Shown piece after piece: positions 26,891 through 38,968 of a DNA stretch of 64,000 nt; the stretch's first letter is position 1, and every line of letters starts with the position of its first letter. Location: contig JAZKJV010005542.1 of assembly GCA_037367405.1 (NCBI GenBank), positions 484,501 through 548,500 on the forward strand, read 5' to 3'. Made by a program: the position numbers and the translations under genes. A model generated the notes under the pieces. The model worked only from the letters and a program-made list of their open reading frames with translations, did no database searches and was not told the DNA's origin. This DNA is from Ottelia alismoides (taxonomy: Eukaryota > Streptophyta > Magnoliopsida > Alismatales > Hydrocharitaceae).

Positions 26891-27242
26891 CTTTTCGAGG
26901 AGAGAAAGAGAGAGGGCAAGAATATGAGAGAGAGAGAGAGACTTGTAACCTTGTATAACTCTTGATTATGTACCTTGGAAGGCTACCCTAGCCCTCTTTT
27001 TATATTAGTTTAGGATCCAATGGATCTCAATCCATGGGACACATGGATCCAACGGCCAGGCTTGGTCCATGTAAAATCAATGGCTATAATTATGGTAGGT
27101 TAAAACCAACAATATTTATTTATGATTAAGTTAAATATATGTTGCTACATTATCAAAACATTTTTAATTTAACATAAATAAATTAGTTGAGAGATTAATC
27201 ATCATAATAAAATGGAGATAATATTGCCGCATAAAAACAAGG

Positions 27243-27275
27243 GGCGTCACCCATGGCTTTTTCATGGGTGACGCC
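27243..27275. repeat. Perfect 13-bp inverted repeat in U3 of LTR2
   Basis: ggcgtcacccatg (27243-27255) pairs exactly with catgggtgacgcc (27263-27275) around a 7-base T-rich loop. The equivalent in LTR3 is 35218-35229 with 35235-35246. In LTR1 it is deleted. Confidence 0.85.
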
Positions 27276-28189
27276 ACCTCAAAAATGGTGGCTTTATTTC
27301 TCCTTTTTATTATATTACATTATCTCTCAATTATCACAAAAAATATCCACCAAATTAATTCCAAATTAATTTGTGAATATTTCCATCATGCCATCGAAAA
27401 ATATGTGAAAAACCCAAACTAATTTGTAAATCACATTTCCAATTAATTAATAAATGTGAATCCAATCCACATTTAATAATTAGCAAATGCCATTTACGAA
27501 ATTTCTCTCTCTTGAATATATGTATATTATAAATCATATTTATAATACACAAATATTATGGATAGTTTATCCACATTCTCTAATCCTTGATAATTAAAAC
27601 CTATTTAATTATCTTGGATAATTATTCTCGTAATATGAATCGCATTCATATTATGCTTGATAATTAAATCTCATTTAATCATCAAGTTCTTCTTGCTTGG
27701 ATATGAATTTCATCATATTAATTATTCTTGAACTTCTTCATGAATAATGTGCTTTCTCCGCATATACTTGGAGATAAGGACAGGGCGATTGTATTGTTCC
27801 ACATATAGTGACTTGGATATTGAGATCTTATCTCAAATCCAGATCTACGAACCTCCCACAGATGCTTGATTAAATCAAGACCGCAAATCTAATCTTTTCA
27901 TTGTATCTGAATCTCATTCAGACCAATGTCCAACACTTGGATCAAGATCAGATTGCTTCTCTACTGAGAGGAGTCACTAAAATCCAGACCTGTTTCATCA
28001 CTCCCTCGGAATGGAAGCGTGATGGATATACAATCATTTATGATCACATCACCCTCAGGTATTCCCAATATCTGTACGTCCTGCATACTGGAAGACCCAT
28101 GGTCAACCTGAAGATCAAGATCAATTTTACACTATCATCTTCAGGGTTTGATCACTAAGTTTCTCATTTGATCATTAGGATTTGGTATC

Positions 28190-28264
28190 GATCATATACT
28201 TTCCAAAAGCATATATCATACCTAGGTATTGATCATATACTTTCCAAAAGTATATATCAAACCT
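28190..28264. repeat. 34-bp direct repeat in U3 of LTR2
   Basis: Two near-identical copies starting at 28190 and 28231 (gatcatatactttccaaaag...). The pair recurs in LTR3 near 36165-36238 and in LTR4 near 60120-60190. Paired repeats in U3 are often enhancer-like, but no function is shown here. Confidence 0.75.
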
Positions 28265-28962
28265 ACAAATTCAGTCAAGCTTCCAAAGCGAGATGACCGT
28301 GCACGGAATTTGATTCTTCCCAATATCTCATGAGTGAGCTCATGTCTTCCGGTTCAGTAGTGAACCTGTATGATCCCTTTGAGAGATCGTATTACTCATA
28401 TGCCCCTACATGCACACAACTGCGCTGGTGTATAGACCTTGGTTAGATCATCAACCTATTGGTCTGCTAAATGTACGCACTCAGACATATAGTAACACAT
28501 CTGTCTCTGATCAGAGGATGCGTGCATATGCTGTGACAGCATTCAACATAGGACTTAGGTTATCTCGATCTCGTTAATTCAACTCTTTGACCTAACTAAT
28601 CTGACACCTCCGAATCTCTATTCCTATGCAGAGGACCTGCATCAAGAGGTCGGTCAGATATCAGCCTATGTGAGAAAGGATTGCCATCTCCTACTCAGGC
28701 TGGAGACCATCTCTTAATAATCATTTGACGGTACTTGATGAGTCCTCAATCTAACCCTTTAGATATTCATCCAAGCATCAGCCTCTATGATTCAATTATT
28801 GAATCAACAGCTGTATGATCATCAAGATGGCCATGGTACATAATCCTAATTGTATAGAGGGACCTTTTATGCAAATTATTTATTCTTCATTTCAGATTAG
28901 GGAATGATATGTGTAATAACATTTATTGCATAATGGCTCGTCGTGGGCTCACATGTCCAACA

Positions 28963-31900
28963 ATCTCCCACTAGCCCAAAGAGCCATTAATGGGCTAATC
29001 ATTTAAACCCGCACTCATGTGACAATCATATGCTATTTAGAAATAGATAGGTAATATGATCAGTCGCTCTGTTCCCAAAAGACTATGCCAAGTCCTTTTA
29101 CGGCACTTGCATATCCCTAGGTAATAGTGCTCGCATCCAATGCGAATGTTGCATCTTATGCAACCAATACTCAATCTAGTCAAAGTAGTTATAGTGTCCT
29201 TGACACTATTGCTCAATTATTATTATAACCAGTATTTCCATAATCCTTATCAGGATACCCTTATTCCTGGAGATCACTATCTCATAGGGTATCTACAGTT
29301 AAGACCTTTTAGATCTCTATCTAAATGTCTTAATTTCTTGAAGATAAGACTTAGAGATCACTATCTCTAAAGCCTTGTCATCTTTGAAGATATTGTTATT
29401 ACTGCAATCAAGTGTTCTATCTCTCCATAGTAGGATTAGCAACACTTTACTACTCCCACTGCATGGCAGATATCTGGCTTTTGTACACATCTAGCATACA
29501 CTTAGCTTCTCGTAACTGATGCACACGTGCAAGCAGTTCTAGCATTCACTTCCTCAACTCTTTGAGGTGTTATCCCTTTAGATAGGTCAGTACCAAATCT
29601 CAAGGGAAGGAAGCCTTTCTTGGAATTTCCAAGAATGGAATATGTCCAAGGTGTACTACAAATGTGACAGTCCCAATACCTCGTTTCTTTGCTTCTGAAG
29701 AACTTCATAACTAAGATCTAAAAGGTATTCTTGAGATCATATCTCAAGGTATAGAATAGCCAGTCTATAAAACACTTATTATCATCCTTATATCATTCCA
29801 AATGATTAGGATATTATCTACATTTGGCACGATGAACACAATGGCACTCCCACTAAGCTTCACATGGTACATCAAGATTCTATTTGAAATCATAACATTT
29901 ATAATTTCATCAAATCTTATGTTCCAACTACAAGAAGCTTATTTGAGTACATAGATGGATTTCTTTAGCTTTCACACCTCACTTTCCCCAATCATGAAGC
30001 CATGGGGCTTACTTCATGTGAATATCCTCAGAGAGGTATTCTTAGAGGAAATGCAATCTTGACTTTCATCTTGAAGATGCAATAGTCAAGTTGTGTAGCT
30101 ATAGTTAGCAATATTTTGATGATTTTAAGCATGGTTACCGAAGAGCAAGTCTCATTGCCAGCAATGTCTTCTCTTCCGATGTTTAGCTTATGGCTACGAA
30201 CTGAGCTTTGAAGGTCTCTAGCTTCTCATCAGGTTCCCTCTTCTCTTGAAGATCCATTTACACCTTTATGGGTCTTACCCATATAGGTGGATCCTCGAGG
30301 GTCCATATACAACACTTGTATATGAAGTCTACTTTAGAATTTATTGCTAATATCTCTCTTTCCATGTCATGATCCTTAGGAGCTCCATCACATGAAGTCC
30401 GATCATTGTCAGACTTAACTGACACATGGAATACATCCTCAAATTCATTTGAAGAGGTATTAGTGCTTCATCTTTAATTATCCTTTTAGTTCCCGATTTC
30501 AGGAGCCTCATCATCTTCTAAAGATTAAATGAGTTCCTATACTTCATTTTCATCTTGATTATCAAGAGAGTCGTCCTCCAAGAATCACATTCTCAGAGAT
30601 GAGATCTTTTAAGAATCTCAAGGTCATAAAGTCGGCATCCAATACCATCCTTTATTTTCCTAATGAAGTAGCACTCTCTAGTGCTTAATTCTAGCTTACT
30701 TGCATGGAATCTTATTAAGGATATATTTTGTCGTCTCTACCACATATATACCTGGAAACTAAGAGGTAATTATGCTAAAATTCATCATTGATCAAATCAT
30801 GCCACGCATGATCCAATTGTATCTCCCTACAACTCTATTGAGTTTAGGTGTGTTAGGAGGATTGAGATAGAAATGATATTCATATCTCCATAAGGTATTC
30901 TTTGAATTTTATCTAACAGGTACAAGCTACCAAGGTTAGATCAAATTCAATTCATCTTTCTTCAAACTTTGGTTCTAAACCAAAATTATGAGATCTTTGA
31001 ACATTTCAAAGGTTTCTCAGGTGAAGAGAAGAAATCTCATATCATACATAATCATCAATAGATATCACATATCCATAATATTTACTATGATATAGATGAT
31101 CTACATACATCAATATGTATGAGATCTTGAATACCTCGACATCCAACACCATTCCCAGAGAAGGATGTATTGGACATTTTACTTTGAATACAATATTCAC
31201 ACGTATGTAAGATTTGAAATTTTAGACATACTAAAGTTTCATATCTTACCAGTCTATTGATCAAATCAACAGACAAATGTCCAAGGCTTGATGCCAGATC
31301 ATTGTCAAATGATCTTCATCCTCCTATTGATCTTATAAGGTTTGATTTTCAGTATTAGAAATCTTAATGTACCATTCATTAATTTTCTAATTTTTGTGGA
31401 GTCCACTAGATGTTAGATTACTATCTGAAATATATCCATCATAGCTCTTTATGATAGTTCTATCTTTGAATTCATGTTTATTTCCAACATTTAGAAACAA
31501 AGCATGAGTGTACTCTACTATCTAGGTCATAGAGACATTCTCCAAGACTAAGGGCTCTCCCACTGAGAATATGAAGTCTATCTATCCAACAGAGATTGCT
31601 GCAACAATTACAGCAATATCCATGTAGATGACTACTAAACCTTAAGATCAAATTTATAATCTTCTAATATATATATATATATGCAACCAATTGCAAATGT
31701 CATTAGAAGATTGGGATACAATTGTCAGACTTTATCTTATGAAATAAGAAAGTCAAAGTCAGTGATTATATGTAGATTATTCCGATGCTCTATCAGAGTC
31801 CTTCACTAAGGATTTTAGACAGATTTGATAGTTATACTATGAACACATCAACTTATTACAGTATTGGCATTCATCCAACTCTTTGGATGTCATATGGAAG

Positions 31901-34383
31901 TCACAGAAGTAGGTCAACTCTTTAACTTTCCTTCTTACTCGGGTCCGACCCATGCTTCCATTGCACTCTCTTCATATATAAACAACCATTGTTCAAGACA
32001 AAGAATCTCTTATGTTGAATTCAAAGGATTTCAATACAAGAGCATTTCAACATTTATACATGCTTCATAAAATTCATTCAAAATGATTATTATGAAGCTT
32101 CATGAATGACTTGAGTATAGATAGTAGAATGATGACACTCATCATATCTACATACATCTTAACTCTTTGAGACTTAGGTTTCAGGTAGGTATTCAAACAT
32201 TTTGAATACATCATCTCTTTCGAGCTACCATTCTGCATAATGTAGAGAACCATGTCATTCATGATTAAATGTCTAGAGCACATATGTATGCCATAACATC
32301 TTCTTAGATTTTATAAGGATTATTTGACAATTGCGATCATCATCGACATGTCACTTCCAAAGTACACTCGATGAAAGATCAAGACTATAGAGACATACAA
32401 ACCCTAAGGTGATGTCTTATTGTCTTATTTAATTGTCATTACTCATTATGTTGAGGAAACTTGCATATTGCAACCACATACATTATGTGTCCAATTGCAA
32501 GTACCATATCTGTATCATGAGTCCAATCCAAGATATTGTACTGGTTATTATTGAGTATAACATTGAGTGGGTATAATGAAGGATTATCTGAAATAAGAAA
32601 TTTGCATAAGGGTATATTATATATACATATTTTACTTTGATTTAGGAATTTTTATATCAAAGTTGTCTTGCCTTGTCAACACTGAAAGTTCATTCCCTTA
32701 ATCACTTTCAATGTAAGAGATATTCTTACCATTATATCTCCAACAAGATCTGGGATCTTCTTTCCTATCTTCGTCACATCCCAATAATATGAGAACTTGC
32801 GACTCCGATAAAAAGAAGCAGGAACTCATTCCGCCTTGCAAGTCCAACTTGCATTCCCAATTCGATCTTTAACACCCGGGCCCACCACCCCTAAGATGAT
32901 GTTGACCCGTTGCTAATTGAACCAACCGTCAACAGGATTAGAACTCGCTATGCGCAATCCAATATCGCCCCAATAATATGAGGACTTGATATTGGGGTCA
33001 CTACGCATACAACCTTACTCTTTCGAGAAGCAAAGAGCCCGATCCATATGCGCTTGCATATAGAATCTGCCACTTCGAACCGGCGTCTCCTACATACAAT
33101 CCCTGGCGACGGAACCCTTCGCCTTGACGGGAGACCATGGATGTCACTTATGTGATCCTCCATCTCATATTCAAATTTTATAATTAATTATCGTGAATCA
33201 TATTTACATAATTAATTCTTCCAAAGGAAATACATATCTATACATAATAGAGTGTTTATTGGATATAATTAATTTAATCACATTAAATTAATCATTATTC
33301 CAATTATCAATCAACAAACTTGATTATTACTTGAATAGTAGGTATAATCTCAAAGTACGTATTATTCGTATTTTAATAATTAGAAGAATACACTTTGACC
33401 TTTTCCGGCATTATCCAATCCCTACCCGTTGTCATGGCCAGTACCGACGAGAGTGGGACAGACCACATACGTTGCAACCCGTGACCCTAATGCTCTCCGA
33501 CTAGACATCATATCCACCTCAGGGAAGGATAATGCCATATAGATTACCATGTACTTTGAGATGCTCATCGGTTTTTCAACCGAAATTATACCATATAATT
33601 TACATCAAAACAATTTTGATTATATTATAAGGAGATTTGCTAAACAAATCCCCAATCCTATTCAAGCAAGAGGATTTTTCATGTAAATGTTGTCCTACAA
33701 CTATTGTAGGATAAACTATGGTTTTTCATGAAATCAATGTTTGTTGATGGATTCCAATCAACCAATGATCAAGATCAATTATCTTATCATTGTGGTTCAG
33801 GCAAATGTCATTCAATGAAATAATTATCTCTTTAAATATTTCACAAATATTTATCACTAATTATTCCAGAAAATTAACAATTAATTTTCATCATGATAAT
33901 TGAATGACTTCTCACAAGATTCATGATAAAAATGTCAATTTCCAGCAGTGACCCCCAATCACTAAAATTAACTTATCTTGATCAATTTAAATCCAAAAAA
34001 TGCAAACTCAATTTCCTAATATTGTCTATTTGATTTATTAAAGAACTCAAGTAATAATTCACACATTTCGAGGCGGATCAAACGGTAATTAACTCATTAA
34101 TCACGTTTAAATCTGCAGTTCCCGCAACAGTGAATATATGCATATTCAAAAGACCATATCTTGAGCAAATGAAGTCCAAATTTCACAAACTCAAATCCTA
34201 TGATTTCCTTAGTTAATGCGAAACAAAATCCAATTGAAAATTTCGTGCTTAAATATTTAAACAGAGCTGAAAAATTCAATTCAACAGAGGTGCGAAAATT
34301 GAAATGCAGCAAAAAATTTCGCAACTCTTTCAAGACCAAATTGTCTAAGGTCTATGGATCATATCCAAAACCTTATTCAACCT
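28963..34383 (-). pseudogene. Degenerate copia gag-pol, internal copy 2
   Basis: Collinear with internal copy 1 and differing by a few percent by eye; 29140-29370 is identical to 21249-21479. Integrase remnants lie near 31276-31085 and reverse transcriptase remnants near 29990-29830, with the same stop after KKSIYGLK as in copy 1. It retains the ~68 bp near 30910-30985 missing from copy 1. It has no intact frame. Confidence 0.8.
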
Positions 34384-34396
34384 GACTCTGATACCA
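34384..34396 (-). other. Primer binding site of internal copy 2
   Basis: Reads TGGTATCAGAGTC on the minus strand, one base different from the copy 1 site. It sits two bases inside the LTR3 end. Confidence 0.82.
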
Positions 34397-34398
34397 CT

Positions 34399-36938
34399 TG
34401 AAGGATATTGAGAATCCTTAAATGCATCACGGAAGCGTGTCGATCGCATCATATGCAATCGGGGCAACTAGTCGCACTAGTCTCTAGATGCGGCAGAAAT
34501 TAAAATTTTTAAAACTAAAGATGAAACCACATGATCACGAGAACACTTCTCGGATCGTTTCATCAAACCACAAAGTATAAGGAATACCTCTTGAAGCGTG
34601 GTTGCGATCGTGAGATCCTAAACAAGAGATCCTCCTTTCTTAAGTCCGATCCACGAAGAATGCACTTGCGGGCACGATGATGAGTCGCGTTTCTCCCGCA
34701 ATCCTCGATGAAGATCCAAGCAATGTATCTCCTGATTTCGTCAATAGAAATCCGTCGTCTTCCTTTAGAGTAAGCAACTCCAAAGAAGAAGGAGATCCTC
34801 AAGTCGTCGAAGACAAATGCCGAGAGTCTCTCCTTTCTCAACACAAGATGGATGGCCATCTTTTGGAGGAGAGAAAGAGAGAGGGCGAGAATATGAGAGA
34901 GAGAGAGTGTGTGTGTTGTAACCTTGTACAACTCTTGATTATGTACCTTGGAAGGCTACCCTAACCTTCCTTTTATATTAGTTTAGGATCTAATGGATCT
35001 CAATCCATGGGACACATGGATCCAACGGCCATGCTTGGTCCATGTAAAATCAATGGCTATAATTATTGTTGGTTAAAATCAACAATATTTATTTATGATT
35101 AAATTAAATATATGTTGCAACATTATCAATACATCTTTAATTTAACATAAATAAATTAGTTGAGAGATTAATCATCATAATAAAATGGAGATAATATTGC
35201 CGCCTAAAAACAAGGGATGTCACCCATGACTTTTTCATGGGTGACACCACCTCAAAAATGGTGGCTTTATTTCTCCTTTTTATTATACTACATTATCTCT
35301 CAATTATCACAAAAAATATCCACCAAATTAATTCCAAATTAATTTATGAATATTTCCATCATGCCATCGAAAAATATGTGAAAAACCCAAACTAATTTGT
35401 AAATCACATTTCCAATTAATTAATAAATGTGAATCCAATCCACATTTAATAATTAACAAATGCCATTTACGAAATTTCTCTCTCTTGAATATATGTATAT
35501 TATAAATCATATTTATAATACACAAATATTATGTATAGTATTATCCACATTCTCTAATCCTTGATAATTAAATCCTATTTAATTATCTTGGATAATTATT
35601 CTCGTAATATGAATCACATTCATACTATGCTTGATAATTAAATCTCATTTAATCATCAAGTTCTTCTTGCTTGGATATGAATTTCATCAAATGAATTATT
35701 CTTGAACTCCTTCAAGAATAATGTGCTTTCTCCGCAGATACTTGGAGATAAGGACATGGCGATTGTATTGTTCCACGTATAGTGACTTGGATATTGAGAT
35801 CTTATCTCAAATCCAGATCTTACGAACTTCCCACAGATGCTTGATTAAATCAAGACCGCAAATCTAATCTTTTCATTGTATCTGAATCTCATTCAGAACA
35901 ATGTCCAACACTTGGACCAAGATCAGATTGCTTCTCTGCTGAGAGGAGTCACTAAAATCCAGACATGTTTCATCACTCCCTCGGAATGGAAGCGTCATGG
36001 ATATACAATCGTTTATGATCACATCACCCTCAGGTATTCCTAATACATGTACATCCTGCATACTGGAAGACCCATGGTCAACCCGAAGATCAAGATCAAT
36101 TTTACACTGTCATCTTCTGGGTTTGATCACTAAGTTTCTCATTTGATCATTGGGATTTGGTATCGATCATATACTTTCCAAAAGCATATATCATACCTAG
36201 GTCTTGATCATATACTTTCCAAAAGTATATATCAAACCTACAAATTCAGTCAAGTTTCCAAAGCGAGACGACCGTGCACGGAATTTGATTCTTCCCAATA
36301 TCTCATGAGTGAGCTCATGTCTTCCGTTTCAGTAGTGAACCTGTATGATCCCTTCGAGAGATCGTATTACTCATATGCCCTTACATGCACACAATCGTGC
36401 CGGTGTATAGACCTTGGTTAGGTCATCAACCTATTGATCTGCCAAATGTACACACTCAGACATATAGTAACACATCTGTCTCCGGTCAGAGGATGCGTGC
36501 CTATGCTGTGACAGCATTCAACATAGGACTTAGGTTATCTCGATCTCGTTAAGTCAACTCTTTGACGTAACTAATCTGACACCTCTGAATCTCTATTCCT
36601 ATGAAGAGGATCTGCATCAAGCGGTCGGGTCAGATATCAGCCTATGTGAGAAAGGATTGCCATCTCCTACTCAGGATGGAGTACATCTCTTAATAATCAT
36701 TTGACGATACTTGATGAGTCCTCAATCTAACCCTTTAGATATTCATCCAAGCACCAGCTTCTATGATTCAATTATTGAATCAACAACTGTATGATCATCA
36801 AGATGGCCATGGTACATAACCCTAATTGTACAGAAGGACCTTTTATGCAAATTATTTATTCTTCATTTCAGATCAGAGAATGATATGTGCAATAACATTT
36901 ATTGCATAATGGCTCACCGTGGGATCACATGTCCAACA
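34399..36938 (-). repeat. Copia LTR3 (5' LTR of the array)
   Basis: 2,540 bp, TG...CA on the minus strand. It is followed by target-site copy GAGCC (36939-36943) and then LINE1 sequence. It has the TATA box at about 34969-34977, an open leader ORF, the hairpin and the 34-bp direct repeat. Confidence 0.9.
34563..34931 (-). CDS. Leader ORF in copia LTR3 (122 codons), function unknown
   Basis: Intact counterpart of the LTR1 leader ORF, beginning MYKVTTHTLSLSHIL and ending SLYFVV. It lies just downstream of the LTR TATA box. Most differences from LTR1 are single substitutions. No domain recognised. Confidence 0.4.
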   Translation of the reverse strand: MYKVTTHTLSLSHILALSLSLLQKMAIHLVLRKERLSAFVFDDLRISFFFGVAYSKGRRRISIDEIRRYIAWIFIEDCGRNATHHRARKCILRGSDLRKEDLLFRISRSQPRFKRYSLYFVV

Positions 36939-36943
36939 GAGCC
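36939..36943. repeat. 5-bp target-site duplication (GAGCC), right
   Basis: Matches 19803-19807 exactly and resumes the LINE1 coding frame. Confidence 0.85.
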
Positions 36944-37744
36944 AACCGAGGGAACACTCCTCCAACACTGTGTAACTCTGTCCTGAAAGCCCTCCTCCAT
37001 CAGCCATGAGCGCTCGAAGCGGAACATGCTACCCAAACGACATGACTCCCCTGACTCCCAGCACAAGGGCGTGTTATCCGAGTGGGACCTCACCAGAGAC
37101 CTGACGGATGCTAAAGGAAAAGTCTCAAGAAACTCCACTGAGACAAGGAATCTATCAATTCTGGATCGTGATGAAGAGTTCCTCCAAGTATACGTTGAGT
37201 TATGAGCATCCAAAACCTAAAGAGAGGTGGTGCTCACAAAATCCCGGAAATCAGACGAAATAGGATCCCGTCCACCCCTCCCATGTGGACGATCTGCAGT
37301 AAGAAGCGTGACCTTGAAGTCGCCACAAACCATCCATGGATGCTCTGTAAAATGACCCCTCGCTGCACGCAACTCATCACAAAGCGGAGATCCAGAGGCT
37401 GCACCAGAAGTACCATAAACTGTAGAAAGAAGGAAACATACCCCATCCTCCTTACGAGTCACCAACATCGACAACGAACACACAACCTTCAAAACATCAG
37501 AGACCTCTAACAGGTCTCCATTCCAGGCTACCAAAATCCCACCTGAGGCACCAACTGATGCGATCTCCCTGAACTCGGTTAACCTGCAACCAAATACCGC
37601 CTTCCAAGAAGCACGATACCATACCGCCAATTTTGTCTCTTGCATGCACACTACATCTGCGCGTCACCCTCCCAGAAGAGTACTGATCGCCCTCCTCTTC
37701 TCATCTCTCCTCAACCCTCGCACATTCCATGTAATAATCTTCAT
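36939..37744 (-). pseudogene. LINE1 ORF2, 5' part: AP-like endonuclease
   Basis: Starts at ATG 37744 with MKIITWNVRGL, the usual opening of an L1 endonuclease. CMQETK follows near 37650, then VYGTSG, then WMVCGDF near 37300 and TYTWRNSSSRSRIDRFLVS near 37190-37130. The expected Asn of the GDFN catalytic motif is Lys here (GDFK). At least two in-frame stops interrupt it (near 37666 and 37215). The frame (position modulo three) is the same as that of the RT part beyond the copia array, so the two are one gene split by the insertion. The endonuclease would nick chromosomal DNA to prime reverse transcription. Confidence 0.85.
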
Positions 37745-38080
37745 GGGGCATCAGAGGGGGCCGCCCCCACTAATTGCACCTCCACGTAGTTAGCCACCTC
37801 TAACTGGAAAGACAAAGCCTCCGAAATCTTAACTCCACCCTGTCACTCCTCCTTGATCTGATCACTATAAGCCACCACTTCTGACGAAACACCCTCCACC
37901 GAACCCACTTCTGGTTCTTTTAACCGAAACAAAGCCGCATATGTATTCATCTGTGCATGAAGTTTGAGTGCTGCATTCCACTCGAGGTTTGCGCTTGAGA
38001 AGAAAGGTATAGATTTAAGGTGTTGGAATCATCGTTGGAATGGGTGTACTGCCAAAAATAGGTTGATCTTTTTCCAATTC

Positions 38081-38968
38081 CTACAGAACTTCTGTCATTT
38101 GAGGCACATGCATGGCATTAGAATCCACCACATTCAAGTTTTGAGGAGGCAGAACCACATCCGGTGTGACAACAACGGGCTCCTCCATCGCGATGTGCGT
38201 AGGCTCCTCATCCTTCTCCTCCCCCACAAGTTGCCGCAAAGGAGCTTCCACCTCCGAAACCACAACGACGAAACTAGTACGACCAACAACGAGGGTTAGG
38301 GAACCGGGCAACGATCCCAAGGACCCCATCAGCTCCACCACCAAGTCGAGGCTTGAGCCCGACCGAAGGCCATCGTAGAGGATCGCCACGAGTTCTCTAA
38401 TAGGTTGAGTAAAAAACCGAATGGTTTCGAACCCTCAACAACGAATTGGCACCCCTGCCAAGGAGATGAAATGACGTACCCGCAGCAGAGCCACCCCATC
38501 CCGAAACAAGGGTCGACGCCAAGGGTGAGGGAGCAACCGATCATCCCTTGACTTCAACAGATGTTCAGCATCATGCGCTGACAACCCACGCGCGCAGACG
38601 AGTACCTCGTCCAAAGCAACCACGTCTCCCTCAAAATTCGAGCCAAGCAGCGAGTGGAGGTTGTCCATGGCTTTGATGACATCTCACGCAAATCCAGACG
38701 ATACCAAGCACGTATCTCGCGCATCAGTCCCAGGAGGATTCTCCCTCACAGAGCCCTTCACCCGCCAGGTCCCCTTCCTCGTACATTCTTTTCGACGATG
38801 GCCTGTTGTGTTACACCGGAAGCATACAACGTCCTTCGTGCAAGACCTCACAAAGTGACCCGCCTCCCCGCATCTGTAGCACCGCACAATGATATGTATT
38901 CGTCGTGGATGCCTCTGAGTAACCACCAGCGACCATAGATTCTCCCGACTGCCTTCTGCATCCACCAT
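38081..38968 (-). pseudogene. LINE1 ORF1: nucleic-acid-binding protein with two CCHC knuckles
   Basis: Reads from ATG 38968 (MVDAEGSREN) in one frame to 38081, broken by stops between 38684 and 38668 and between 38435 and 38389. Two knuckles lie close to the N-terminus: CYRCGEAGHFVRSC and CFRCNTTGHRRKEC (about residues 30-60). They are followed by a conserved-looking GSNFEGDVVALDEVLVCARGL stretch that has a counterpart in LINE3 near 55350-55440. The role is presumably to coat LINE RNA. Knuckles at the N-terminal end differ from the C-terminal placement I would expect in plant L1 ORF1. Confidence 0.75.

Larger units (their letters stand above)
26440..28962 (-). repeat. Copia LTR2 (middle LTR)
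   Basis: 2,523 bp, TG...CA ends on the minus strand, with a PBS on one side and a polypurine tract on the other. It therefore serves as the 5' LTR of internal copy 1 and the 3' LTR of internal copy 2. It has private differences from both outer LTRs, for example the loss of 'gagaacacttc' near 26580. It contains a U3 hairpin (27243-27275) and a 34-bp direct repeat (28190-28264). Confidence 0.9.
19808..36938 (-). mobile_element. Ty1-copia tandem array: LTR-internal-LTR-internal-LTR
   Basis: A 17,131-bp insertion in LINE1 ORF2, on the minus strand. Every LTR ends TGTTGGAC...ATATCCTTCA (minus-strand reading). The three LTRs are 19808-21071, 26440-28962 and 34399-36938. Each internal region carries a PBS matching initiator tRNA-Met beside its 5' LTR and the polypurine stretch AGTGGGAGAT beside its 3' LTR. 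Internal 1 is 21072-26439 and internal 2 is 28963-34398. Only the outermost ends carry a target-site duplication (GAGCC), so the array behaves as one insertion. The insertion plus one duplication is 17,136 bp, a multiple of three, and LINE reading frame 1 continues across it. Confidence 0.9.
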
